A stretch of DNA of 64,000 bases, from contig NC_084887.1 of the NCBI RefSeq assembly GCF_958979055.1, positions 30,729,544-30,793,543 on the forward strand. Direction: 5' to 3'. Made by a program: the position numbers and the translations under genes. Positions 23,541 through 34,567 of the stretch are shown piece by piece; position 1 is the first letter of the stretch; each line of letters starts with the position of its first letter. The notes under the pieces are model-generated. The model did no database searches. It was not told where the DNA came from and saw only the letters and a program-made list of their open reading frames with translations. This DNA is from Alnus glutinosa (Eukaryota > Streptophyta > Magnoliopsida > Fagales > Betulaceae).

Positions 23541-25545
23541 AAATTTTCATTGGCTAATTTAAAATAAAGTTACTTCATAGTATTAAAGTATTATTATTTT
23601 AATTTTCTTGATGATTGCAGCTATTCTTATTACTATACCTTTTGATAGTTTTATGTTCTAATATTTTATGGTAATATTTTTTCTGACTGGAAAAAGATTA
23701 ATATGCTTTTTTCATTTGAGTGTTTCTAATCCCATTATGGGAATAAAGAATATTATAACTTAGTTTAAGTCCCTAAAGATTGAGATTTTGAGTCATTATT
23801 GGTCTATTTCATTTTTTGAATTATCTCTTTTAAATATGAAATTTTATCTTGAGGCATACATAAGGATAATTTGTTAGTAAATAAACTTCTGACCATATAT
23901 GTTCAAGAAGATGAGAGAATCCATAAAGTATTTACATGATTATTCATGTTAAGGAAAAGATCGATAAATGTAATCATGCCCAACAGATAAGCATGAGAAT
24001 AAGGTGCCAATAAAGTATTATGGCAATCAAGATATCTATTTCTCTTGCAATAAGAAAAATTAAGGGCATATAAAGAAAGATTGCATGAAGTATAATAAAT
24101 AACTTAAAATAAATATAATCTCATATATATAGTGTATCGTGAATCTCTTTTAATGACTCATTCAAATATGTTGTGGATTGATTATGGTATAACAATCCAC
24201 ATTGTCAACACAAATGCAGAACAAGTGTTTTTATAATTGGAGGTTGTTGGGATCTATAGGTTAATTTTAAAATTCAGTTATTATTTTGACCTAAAAAATA
24301 TTTTATATTCCATAATCTTTTCAAAATTTATTTTCTAGTTTAGTTAGTTAAAAATTTCAATTTTAAACTTGAAATTTTTTCTTATTTTGGGTGGAATATT
24401 GGTTGAGGGTCTATTTAAAGTCTATTTAAAATTGTCCTATATCCCAATTTCTGAAATAAAAATTATTTTTGCATATTGATGTTAACATAAAGTGTAGTCT
24501 TTGTGAATTTAAAAATGCTTTTGTTATGGCATTGGAGATTGAAATATATCTCCATACAGAAAATAAAAGTCAATAAATAATAATTTACTGACTTTGGTAC
24601 TTGTGTGGACTGCATAAGAGAAAGCATACCAACAAGACTATTAACGGTGCAAAAGAGAGCCTTTTGAGATTCTTGAGATCATGTACATTGATAGGTGTTG
24701 ACCTTTTCATACTCATTGTCTAGATGGTCAAAGATATTTTTTCTCTTTTAGTGATGACCATATAAGGTTTATGTATCTCTACCTTCTAAATAATAAATCT
24801 GAGGTAATAAATGCTTTCAATACTTATAAGGAAGAGAAGAGAAACAACATGAAGATCATAAGATCTAATATAGGCAAACAGTATTATGATAGGTACACAC
24901 AAAAGAGAAATGATTAGTAATACTAATATGCTATTGCTCTTATAGAGTAATGCCTTGAAGACCGTTGTGTATATATTAAACATGATTCCATTTAAGGTTG
25001 TCTTTAAGACACATTTTATGAAATAGATGGAAGCCAAGTTTAAATTATTTACACATATAGGGTTGCCTTGCTAAAGATGGGATTTAGAATCATCGCCTAA
25101 GGAAATTAGATTCAATGACAACTAACGGATCTTTTATAGGCTATCCAGTAAACTCTAAGAGGTTTTTATGTTTTATTATCCTTCATATAATCTTAGAGTT
25201 GTTGATTATAAAATTTCTGGAGGATGTTGAACCTAGTAAGAGTGTTTATCCTCAAAAGGTTTTATTTAGAGGAAACACGAGAGTTGACTGAAGCTCATTC
25301 ATATGAAATATGTTTGATTGTACGTACGGAAAACCAAATTGATACAATCAGTTTTAGAATTGTCAACTCATGAAGAATAAGTTTAGCTTGAATCTACTTA
25401 GACTTTGCAAAATGCAGAGGAAGTAGAATTAAGAAAATCCTATAGAATAAGAAGATCAACAATCTCTAGTGATTATGTTGTATACCTTAAAAGTCTGATT
25501 TTGATGCGGACCTAAAAATGATCCAAATTGTTTTCACAAGTCATT

Positions 25546-25656
25546 TGTAACACCCAGGTCCCATATTGGGAATAGATAAATAACTCACATAAAATTGACT
25601 AGTGCTTTTTAGGTGATAGTGCAGATTTGGCTTGCGTTTTTCCTTGGGTCGTTACA
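25546..25656 (+). mobile_element. Deleted solo TRIM LTR inside the old Copia
   Basis: This has the same ends as the LTRs at 18587 and 20479 (TGTAACACC...GTCGTTACA), with matching CCCATATTGGG and GGTGATAGTGCAGAT blocks. It is only 111 bp because about 100 bp of the middle is missing. TCATT (25541-25545) and CCATT (25657-25661) fit a 5-bp duplication with one change. It lies between the integrase and RT remnants, so it arrived after the Copia. Confidence 0.8.
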
Positions 25657-27859
25657 CCATTAGTGGAGATAACTCCACATTGTGGTTCAATGTCATGATG
25701 TAAGAGATAAATCCATGGTTAAAAAGTCAAGCTAGACTCGTAGTCAATTGTTTTACTCATAAGGAAGGCCTGATTATCATGAAATATTCTCTCCAATGCT
25801 TAAGAATGGTTCATTAAAATAATCATAGAATTAGTAGCTCATTTTGACCTAGAGCTACATCAAATAGATGTGAGAACAACTTTCCGAAATGAGGATCTTA
25901 AGTAAGAGGTTTACATGAAACAATCAAAAGGTTTTATAAATAATAGTCAGAATGTTTGCAAATTAAATAATTCTATTTATGGGCTGTGACAGATCTCTTA
26001 TCGGTGGTATACTTTTTACAAGGTTATTGCTTCATTGTTTATTGGAAACCTTGTTAATTAGTATATACACCTTAAGGTCAGTGGGAGAAAATTAATCATT
26101 CTAAACTCATATGTAGATATTATTTTTGCAAGTGGTGATTTAGGTTTGCTACATGAAGTTCCTTTCACAAAACTTTGAGATGAAGGATTTGGGTGAAACC
26201 TCTTATGTCTTTGATATAAAGATTCACAGAGACATAAAGTACATTAACATTGTCTCAAAATGCCTACAATCAAAAAGAAAATGTTTGAGAAGATTTGGAA
26301 TGAAGGATTTTGCACCTTCAGTAGCAACTAAGAGGGACATTAATGTATTGGAACAAGGGCAGATGAAAAGTCTTTTATAAGCATCTACATTATGCAACCT
26401 AATGCAAGTATAGACTTGCACTAGACTTAACTATTGGACTGACAATAAGAATACTAGGTCAATAAAGTGCTGCAAATAAAGTCTTGCGGTATACACAAGG
26501 AACTAAAAAGAAGATACACTTTCCATTTGGAGGTGGTTAGTTGTTTAGATTTGAGTTTTGCTGATTGTGTAAATAGTAGAAAGTCTATTTTAGGGTACAT
26601 ATTTTCTTATTGAGGGATATATCCTAGAGATGCAGAAAGCAGACTATAATTGCTACGTCTACCAAGAAAGCTAAAATTCTTGTATGCTATGAATTTAGTA
26701 CACAAGCATGATGGATGAGACATTTTGTTAAAAGTCCCAATATTGTTGATTTTACAGTTAGACCATAAAGATACTCTGTGGTAATTCTACTATAACTTTC
26801 TTTTATGAGAATAAATAGTAGAAGCAAAAGTAAATCGACATCAAGTGTTTCAGTACGAGAGATAACATTAAGAGACATAAATGATCTATTGAGCATATAA
26901 GTACTAAATTGATGATTGCGGATCCCATGACAAAAGTTTACCGATAAAGAAAGTATAAAGTCATGCGGAGTATATGAAACTCATTAATTCATTTTTTGCT
27001 TGGTTAAGTTGGTTTGTCTCTTTTTGGTATATAGACATGAAGTTATTATAATAAAAATTTTGTGCACATTTGTTATTTTATTCATGAGGATAAATAAAGT
27101 TGGACCCGAATGACTTATAAGAAGTTTATTCATAAAGCTTTACTATCCATAAAGTGCTCATGTAAGAAGTGTTTTACATTGTGATACATGGAAGAGACAA
27201 CCTAATTTTATAATGGTTTTACCGTCATGATTCACGTAAAACATTTCTTATCTGAGTAGGAGGATTCCATAAGTAATTGGCCAAACTAAAGAACCTAATA
27301 CCTTAAGGTCATGTTTCATAAAGGCCAAGTGGGGGAATGTAAGATATTATCTCCATATATGGCCTATATGCCACATATACGATATTTATTATATTTAATA
27401 AATAAATATAATATACAATATTACGGTTATGGTAATTTCTATTAATTTAAATTGCCGTTATGAAATCGTTTAATTGGATTTTAAAATCAATTAATAATAT
27501 TATTTCTTTGATGGGAGGAACAATACAGTGTTTACCATATTTGAGGGTCTCTGACATAGCCTATAAATATATAGTCTGTGTACACCATCATTACAACAAA
27601 ATAGTAAGACATAGGTTAGAAGATCCCTCAAATAACATTTTTTCGTTCTTCAGATAGATCGTGAAAACGCTTGAGCAAAGATGGCTAGAGATAAGCCTAG
27701 ATCCTTATCTTTTATTTTTCGTTGTGCATGTTAGTTGGGCATAATATATTTATATGGTCTAACGAATAATAAATATATAAATCAAATCCACAAGATTTTT
27801 GCAGAGGAGTGCTCAAAAAAGAGAGCAAATAACATGCAAAGGAGCCGTCAAAGTCCACA

Positions 27860-29017
<1,158 letters not shown>

Positions 29018-29154
29018 CTATAGCTTATGGTTATTCCTTCCATATGACTCGGACTCTAGTGCGCCCGTTGTCTTATTCTTCAAGCATATTTTGCCTTCCC
29101 TTTGAGTATAAATTCAGTTAGATCATGGCATAAAATAAGGCCTCTTTTTGCCTG

Positions 29155-29964
29155 CCAATAAAAAGTTGACAAGTCATTTTAGAACAAAAAAAACTTATAA
29201 AAAAAACTTAAATATTGCTAAAACACCATATCGTAGGTCCCACCCATTTTTCATGAAAATCTTGTTTTACCCCATTTCCCCTCTAAGAGCACTTGAGAGA
29301 AAATTGATCGCCGCCTTTGCCCAAATTCGCACCACCACAACCAAGCCAAAGGTTGCTGGCACCGCCTAGGCCGAACCACGTTAGAGGAGCAACATTCGGT
29401 GGCAATAGGTTCCAATACCTGAGTCTAAATGTCATCTCCAATGGCTATTTCTTTTTGCACGAAGAGCAAGAATGATTACCAATGGGTGACTAAAAAATGT
29501 GAGTAAAGCTTAGAATTTGAATACAAAATACCATCCCAACGATTTTTGTTTGGAGAGCGAGAAAATGAGGGAAAGTGAAGGAAAATTAGAGAAAATTGGC
29601 AAAACAATTTCGAGAGAGACACAGAGAAAAATATTGAAAGTTCGAGAAAGTAGATTAAGAACTTACAGGTGGAGAGCAGCGGTTGAACCGTAGGAGGAGC
29701 AACGTTCGGTAGTGTTGGGGTTTGGTCTGGCTGTGGTGGTGTGTTTTGACCCGGGCAGTGGCGGTGTGGTCCGGCAGCGTCCAGCCTGGCTGTGGTAGTG
29801 CGGATTTGGGCAGGGGCGGTGGTCTCTTTTCTCTCAACTTGTCTGAGAGGGAAATGGGGATAAAACAATGTTTTCACGAAAAATGGATGGGACATTTGCT
29901 ATGATACGCTATTTCAATAACACTTGATTTTTTGTTCTGAGATGACGTGTCAATTTGTCATTGG
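29155..29964. mobile_element. Non-autonomous DNA element with long inverted repeats
   Basis: The left arm runs from about 29155 to 29365 and the right arm from 29964 back to about 29740. They are inverted copies with moderate divergence and indels: both contain CCCACCCATTTTT(C/G)TGAAAA(C), CCCATTTCCC, CTTGAGAGAAAA and CCGCC...TGCCCAAAT(T/C)CGCAC. Internal ends (GGAGCAACRTTCGG at about 29383 and 29696) also recur, as a direct repeat. Total length is about 810 bp with no transposase. No clear target-site duplication was found; long TIRs favour a Mutator-like origin. It lies about 240-1,050 bp upstream of the GGPPS start codon. Confidence 0.75.
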
Positions 29965-30169
29965 TGGCACAAAAGCCTTGATAAGGTAGATCGAATGGCG
30001 ACATTGAAAATTCTAAAAATTTTGTGGGTGCACATTGCAAATTTTAAAACTTTGGTAGCCAAATTGAAAACAAGTGACAACTTTGAGGGGTAAATTGCAT
30101 TTAACCCTAAATTAAGACAAATTAAGCATAGTGCTCTATAGAGATAAAATTAGCAATAAAATAAGGAAT

Positions 30170-30615
30170 ATTTTCAATGAAAACCCGTTCCTCTAAGAAA
30201 GAGCTTCATTCGCAAGATTGTGGACAGTCTTATTGGCGATTCGTCTGACATGAGTGACTTTTCATTATTGGAGACCGCTTAAAACCTTACGAACCTCCTC
30301 AATTAGATGATCATATTTACTCCAATTAAAATCTTCTTTCCGCAGAGCTTGCACATCCTTGAAAGTATCTCCTTCCAACTTCACTTGTTGATGTCCCAGT
30401 TCACAACATAACAAAATGGCTCGCCGAGCGGTTGTGGCTTCAACAATAAGAGGTCAATAATATAGTCCTATAGAGCAGACAAAATAGCAAAGACCTCACC
30501 CTGACAATCTTGAGATACTTTTCCAATACTCATCTTCCGGTTGTTTTTGTCCACAGCCGCATCCCAATTGTCCTTTACAAACCCTCCCAAAGGCCCGACA
30601 AGCATACTTAGCATG
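30170..30615 (-). pseudogene. RNase H-like domain fragment (LINE-derived)
   Basis: On the - strand the sequence reads KDNWDAAVDKNNRKMSIG, then QGEVFAILSA, EATTARRAILLCCELG, VKLEGDTFKDVQALR and, near the end, HVRRIANKTVHNLANEALS. This is the order of the RVT_3-type RNase H domain at the C-terminus of plant L1-type ORF2 and of single-domain RNase H-like genes. At least one stop and a frame break lie near 30450-30460. There is no ATG-led intact frame. It is probably a 5'-truncated relic. Confidence 0.8.
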
Positions 30616-30941
30616 GATTCTAAAGAAAGAACACTAGAAACTTAGAAAATATATATATCTTTGTTGTGAAATTGTTAGAAAAATTTGACACTAAATTATT
30701 TAGTATTTACATCTAAGTTATAGAAAGGTTGGGTCTTGGGCGAGTGATTTTGTGCTTCTTAACTTTAATTCATTAGAGGAATTAAGGATAACATTGAGAC
30801 ATGATCGAGTGCTTTCATTTTATTTTATTTTTAGTAATATTTTTGCCGGCCTTATTTTTGTTTTAACCTGTTTTAGGCTTTTAGCTCTTATTTACCGTCT
30901 TTTACAGCTTCTTTTTGATGTTATTAATGAATGGTTTCTTA

Positions 30942-31257
30942 GGGTCTGTTTGTGTTTGCGATTTTGAAAAAGTGTGATTTAAAATAACGATTTTAAAATG
31001 TACGATTTGAAAAAAATGATTTTTAAAAACACAATTAAGCATTTGGCAAAATCGCAGTTTAGCCTTTAAAATCGTGAATTTACCTTTAAAATTATGCATT
31101 TTCAAAAAAGCACCATCTTATCTGCGATTTGAAAAAGCAGATTTTCTGCGTTTTCAAATCGCAATTTTTAAAAACACAGTTTCCAAACGATCTATGTTCT
31201 GCGATTTGGTTTAAAATCGCACTTATTATCTATGAAATCGCATTCCCAAACGCACCC
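30942..31257. mobile_element. Harbinger/Tourist-like MITE upstream of the GeBP-like gene
   Basis: A 316-bp element with ends GGGTCTGTTTGTGTTTGCGAT and ATCGCATTCCCAAACGCACCC, imperfect inverted repeats, flanked by TTA at 30939-30941 and 31258-31260. A 3-bp TWA-type duplication with GGG...CCC ends is the known signature of PIF/Harbinger-derived MITEs. The interior is built of many AAATCG/CGATTT words. Its right end lies 188 bp before the ATG of the next gene. Confidence 0.85.
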
Positions 31258-31445
31258 TTAATAAATTTCTTTTCTTTTCTTTTTCTATTAAAAAAAATCT
31301 TAAGATTAAATCTAGACCATTTAAAAAACTAAAATAAATAAATCTTTCTTTTTTTCCCAGCAATTAAGCGAAATCCAAAAACTGTTTCACCCTTGAAGCA
31401 CCAAAGTCACAGACCCACCCGCACACACGCACCCGCACCGTAGCC

Positions 31446-32339
31446 ATGGACTCCACCCCAACCAGCCCCCAACGCCAACCCGAAGGTCCCTCTCTCGTCT
31501 CCATCAAATCCTCTCCTAGCAAGCTCCCCATCAAACGCAAGACCAACCCTAACCCTAATTTCCTCTCCTCCAAGCTACAGTCCACCCTCGACCAAAGCAA
31601 CGCCGTCGCGAAGCCACCGCCGTTCAAGTTCCCCCGGATCTGGACCGAGCCCGACGAGACTCGGTTCCTGCAGGGCCTCCTGGACTGCGCGTCCCGGGGG
31701 CTCTCCTTCCCCAGAGACCTCCAAGTCTTCTACGACCGCTTCTCCGGGACGATGTCGCAGCCCTACGCCAAGTCCCAGCTCTCCGAGAAGCTCCGCCGCC
31801 TGAGGAAGAAATTCCGGGACATCTCATCGCGGCTCGCCGGAGGGCTCAGTCCGTCGTGGCTCTCGCAGCACGATCAGGCGCTCTACGAGCTCTCCGAGAA
31901 GCTCTGGAGCCCCGAGTTATCGTCCTCGTCGCCGTTTGGTAACAATTCCAGCGATTACGGTAGCAATGTGAAGAAGAAGGGCGAGAGCAGTTTGGTCGGG
32001 GTTAGGGTTAGTTTCTTGCCGGCCCTGCCTACTTTGAGTTCTCACTCGAATCAAAACCATCGTTTCCAGGAATTCGATGATGATGATGACGCTGGTGGTG
32101 TGAATGCTGAGTATGAGGAGGAAGAGGGGTTTGATAGGCGGAGAAGCGGTGGGCTTGGTGGGGTGGCAGCGAAAGCCGCGTTGGATGTGTTTGATGAGTG
32201 TTTGAAGGAGGTTCGGATGGTTGTTGTCGGGTCTTCCAAGGCACTGCGGTGGCACGAGCAACGGGTGGCGGAATTGGAGGTCTTGGCACGACGCTTGAGG
32301 TTGGTTCTCGACAACTCTCTTCATGTCCAATCACTATGA
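31446..32339 (+). CDS. GeBP/STOREKEEPER-like (DUF573) transcription factor
   Basis: Intronless, 297 aa. Residues about 60-155 form the DUF573 DNA-binding region of the plant GeBP/STKL family: RIWTEPDETRFLQGLLD, then LQVFYDRFSG, SKSQLSEKLRRLRKKF or close to it, and SQHDQALYELSEKLW. The N-terminus is Pro/Ser-rich with a basic KRKTNPNPN patch. The linker has an acidic DDDDDAGG...EYEEEE stretch. The last ~60 residues (VFDECLKEVRMVV...RVAELEVLARRLRLVL) form the leucine-rich helix that family members use to dimerise. These proteins act in the nucleus, for example in trichome and cytokinin responses; the role of this member is unknown. GC content is high compared with the flanks. The ATG fits the family start, with AGCC before it. 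Confidence 0.9.
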   Translation: MDSTPTSPQRQPEGPSLVSIKSSPSKLPIKRKTNPNPNFLSSKLQSTLDQSNAVAKPPPFKFPRIWTEPDETRFLQGLLDCASRGLSFPRDLQVFYDRFSGTMSQPYAKSQLSEKLRRLRKKFRDISSRLAGGLSPSWLSQHDQALYELSEKLWSPELSSSSPFGNNSSDYGSNVKKKGESSLVGVRVSFLPALPTLSSHSNQNHRFQEFDDDDDAGGVNAEYEEEEGFDRRRSGGLGGVAAKAALDVFDECLKEVRMVVVGSSKALRWHEQRVAELEVLARRLRLVLDNSLHVQSL

Positions 32340-33745
32340 TTCACTTGTACAGGAAAATGGGCCATGGCCCATGTAGATATTGTGTAGTTTGACGAACATT
32401 TTTGTGTAGCTTGAAGCCACGGTATGCTGGCACTTGTAATATGATAGGCACAATCATATATGAAGGCCAACAGATTAATAAACCCATTCATATGTATATA
32501 CATACACATATTTATATCAAAGGTCACAATTATACTAATTCAATCCATATCTAAAAATGTGTTAGACTCACACCCACAAAGAGAGTGTGAGTGACTCACA
32601 CGTGTGAAGGGATGCTTGATACACTCGCGTGTTTAAAATTTGAATAATTTTTTTGATCCTCCAAACGCTTATGTAACGTGGTTCTTCATAATATTTACTA
32701 CATGAAAATTGATTTTTTAATTGAAAAATCTAAGCTGCTTGGAATGAAAAGAAATTAAAAAAAAAAAAAAAAAAAGGTGACATATAGCATTAATCCTTGT
32801 AGTTGTCCTAACAACTAGTCATTACGTGGATAGGCCCTTCCCACTTATTTTACCAACAACAGCCTAAAATTTGTTGAAAAAGGTGCAGTGACATGGGTCA
32901 CCGGCGATTTAAGATTGGTGGAATAAATTCCTCTAGGCTTTGATAGACTTTTTCAATACTCAATAGCCCATTATTTATTAGCGTAGATTTTAAAGTATGT
33001 ATGGGCCATGCTCTTACACAAAAGTGGCCGGGGTAGATAGATTGGTTTTTAATTATTATTATTATTATTATTATTATTCAAAGTTACAACAGAAAAATAG
33101 AAATAAAAATATCAACAATCTTGAGGCAGTGTCTCATTTAATAGATTATGTCAGAATAATAATAGAAATAATAACACCGACAACAATAATAATAATTTTT
33201 CCTAACTAGACTCTTACTTCATCAAAAGTTGAAAATATGCCCACCGAACAAACTAAAGCAATGCTTTATCCAAGAAAATATACAAATCATAAAATTGCAT
33301 TTGAAAATAATTGGTTTTGTAAGGAAAACATTTTGATAATTTTCCTTTACTTTCCTCGGTTCTTTCTTTCATTCAAACAAACAAAGGGCAATTATAAGTT
33401 GAACATCTGTTGGAAACACGAGAGAATATATTTGGAGATTTCTTAAATAAGAAGTTCCCCTTTTGCTAATGCCTTTTTTCCTTTTTCTTTTTCTTTTTCT
33501 TTCTACCAAAAAAGTCGAAACAATAAAAACTAACTTTCATCACAAAACTGATGGTATTAGAATTTGCATGTTAGATAACTTTATCATGAAAAAATATCTC
33601 ATAAAAAGTTATATTTGCTCTTATTTTTGGGTATAAATAGTTTAATTAAATAATGATAGTTTTTAGTTTGGTTTAGTGTGAGTTGTGTAGTCATGTAGTC
33701 ATTTATTTAAATGGTGATCAATTAATAAAAATAAAAGGAGAATTA
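32340..33745. other. Intergenic, no gene
   Basis: 3' flank of the GeBP-like gene. An A run lies at about 32756-32775, an (ATT)n microsatellite at about 33053-33078 and CTTTTT runs near 33475-33500. No coding region or mobile element could be supported. Confidence 0.5.
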
Positions 33746-34564
33746 TGCTCCGTTTGTTTCGACGTAAAATGATTTCGGCATTTTTCGGTGTTTGGTAGGG
33801 GCAAAAATAATAGTTAATCGGAAAATGATTTCTGTTTGACCAAAAATGCTTAGTAAATTTAGGAAAATGATTTACGCTTTTTAAAATCATAAATCATTTT
33901 TCGAAGACACCAAACGCATTCGACCCCTATTAAACGACACAGTCGACCTTCACTTCAAGCAGTCGACCGTCACCGAAATCTTGCTAGTACCGAAATATAT
34001 GGATTCCTGCCGGCTGGCCGGATCTGGCCAGAACATCCCGGCCAGAACGGTCGACTGGCCGGATAGATCAGGCCAGATCTGCTGGCTGGCCGGATCAGGC
34101 CAGAACGGCCGAATTTCGGCAATTCTGGCAGATTCCTGCCAGTATGCCGAAATCCGGCCAATCTAGATTCCGACGATTCTGGCAGATTCCTGCCAGTATG
34201 CTGGAATCTGGCCAATCCAGATTCCGACGAAATTGTTCGGATTCCAACCTTCATCTTGGATTCTGGCAATAGTAGCCGAAATTGCGGAATTCGGTAAAAG
34301 TGGCCGAAATCCTGTCGGTAAGTGACAGAATCTCGTCTTCAGTAATTTTTATATTAGTTTTCATTAATATTTATATGTTTTGAATAAAAATTGATTTTTA
34401 TAGGTTAATATGATTGAATAAGAATATTAAAAATATTTGTGATTTTTTTTTCCGTACGTGCCAAACACCGAAAAATACTTTCGGCGAAAAATATTTTTCA
34501 GAAAAATGACTTCCTTGAAATCATTTTACGACGGAAACCATTTTACGTCAAAACAAACGGAGCA
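33746..34564. mobile_element. Inverted-repeat DNA element, complete copy
   Basis: The ends TGCTCCGTTTGTTTCGACGT and ACGTCAAAACAAACGGAGCA are inverted repeats, extended by matching ATGATTT...AAATCAT blocks. TTA flanks both sides (33743-33745 and 34565-34567). It is 819 bp long with no transposase. Inside, a unit of about 53 bp (ATTCTGGCAGATTCCTGCCA, then GTATGC) is tandemly duplicated at about 34121 and 34176, next to dense GGCCGG/CTGGCC words. A truncated relative lies at 38602-39077. Confidence 0.85.
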
Positions 34565-34567
34565 TTA

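Larger units (their letters stand above)
21001..27764 (+). mobile_element. Old full-length Copia retrotransposon
   Basis: LTRs are 21001-21426 and 27338-27764. They differ by roughly one base in ten by eye, so the copy is old. The 5-bp duplication AATAA flanks it at 20996-21000 and 27765-27769. The primer site TGGTATCAGAGCC starts at 21429 and a purine tract AAGTGGGGGAA ends at 27337. The coding order is Copia-type but full of stops: zinc knuckle remnant (about 24030-24095, CNKKN.GHIKKDC), protease (WIDYGITIHIVN, about 24170), integrase (24.6-25.3 kb), RT (25.85-26.4 kb, including FLSQNFEMKDLGETSYV) and RNase H ending ADPMTK (26.5-26.95 kb). The 2.5-kb leader is unusually long. The element ends about 95 bp from the GGPPS stop codon. 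Confidence 0.93.

Noticed and set aside
29476..29904. Frames of 60-139 codons upstream of GGPPS
   Set aside because: They lie in the arms and interior of the inverted-repeat element and one begins in the right arm; the open reading comes from inverted-repeat composition.
31624..32334. - strand frames opposite the GeBP-like gene
   Set aside because: Proline/serine/arginine-rich shadows of a GC-rich coding exon.
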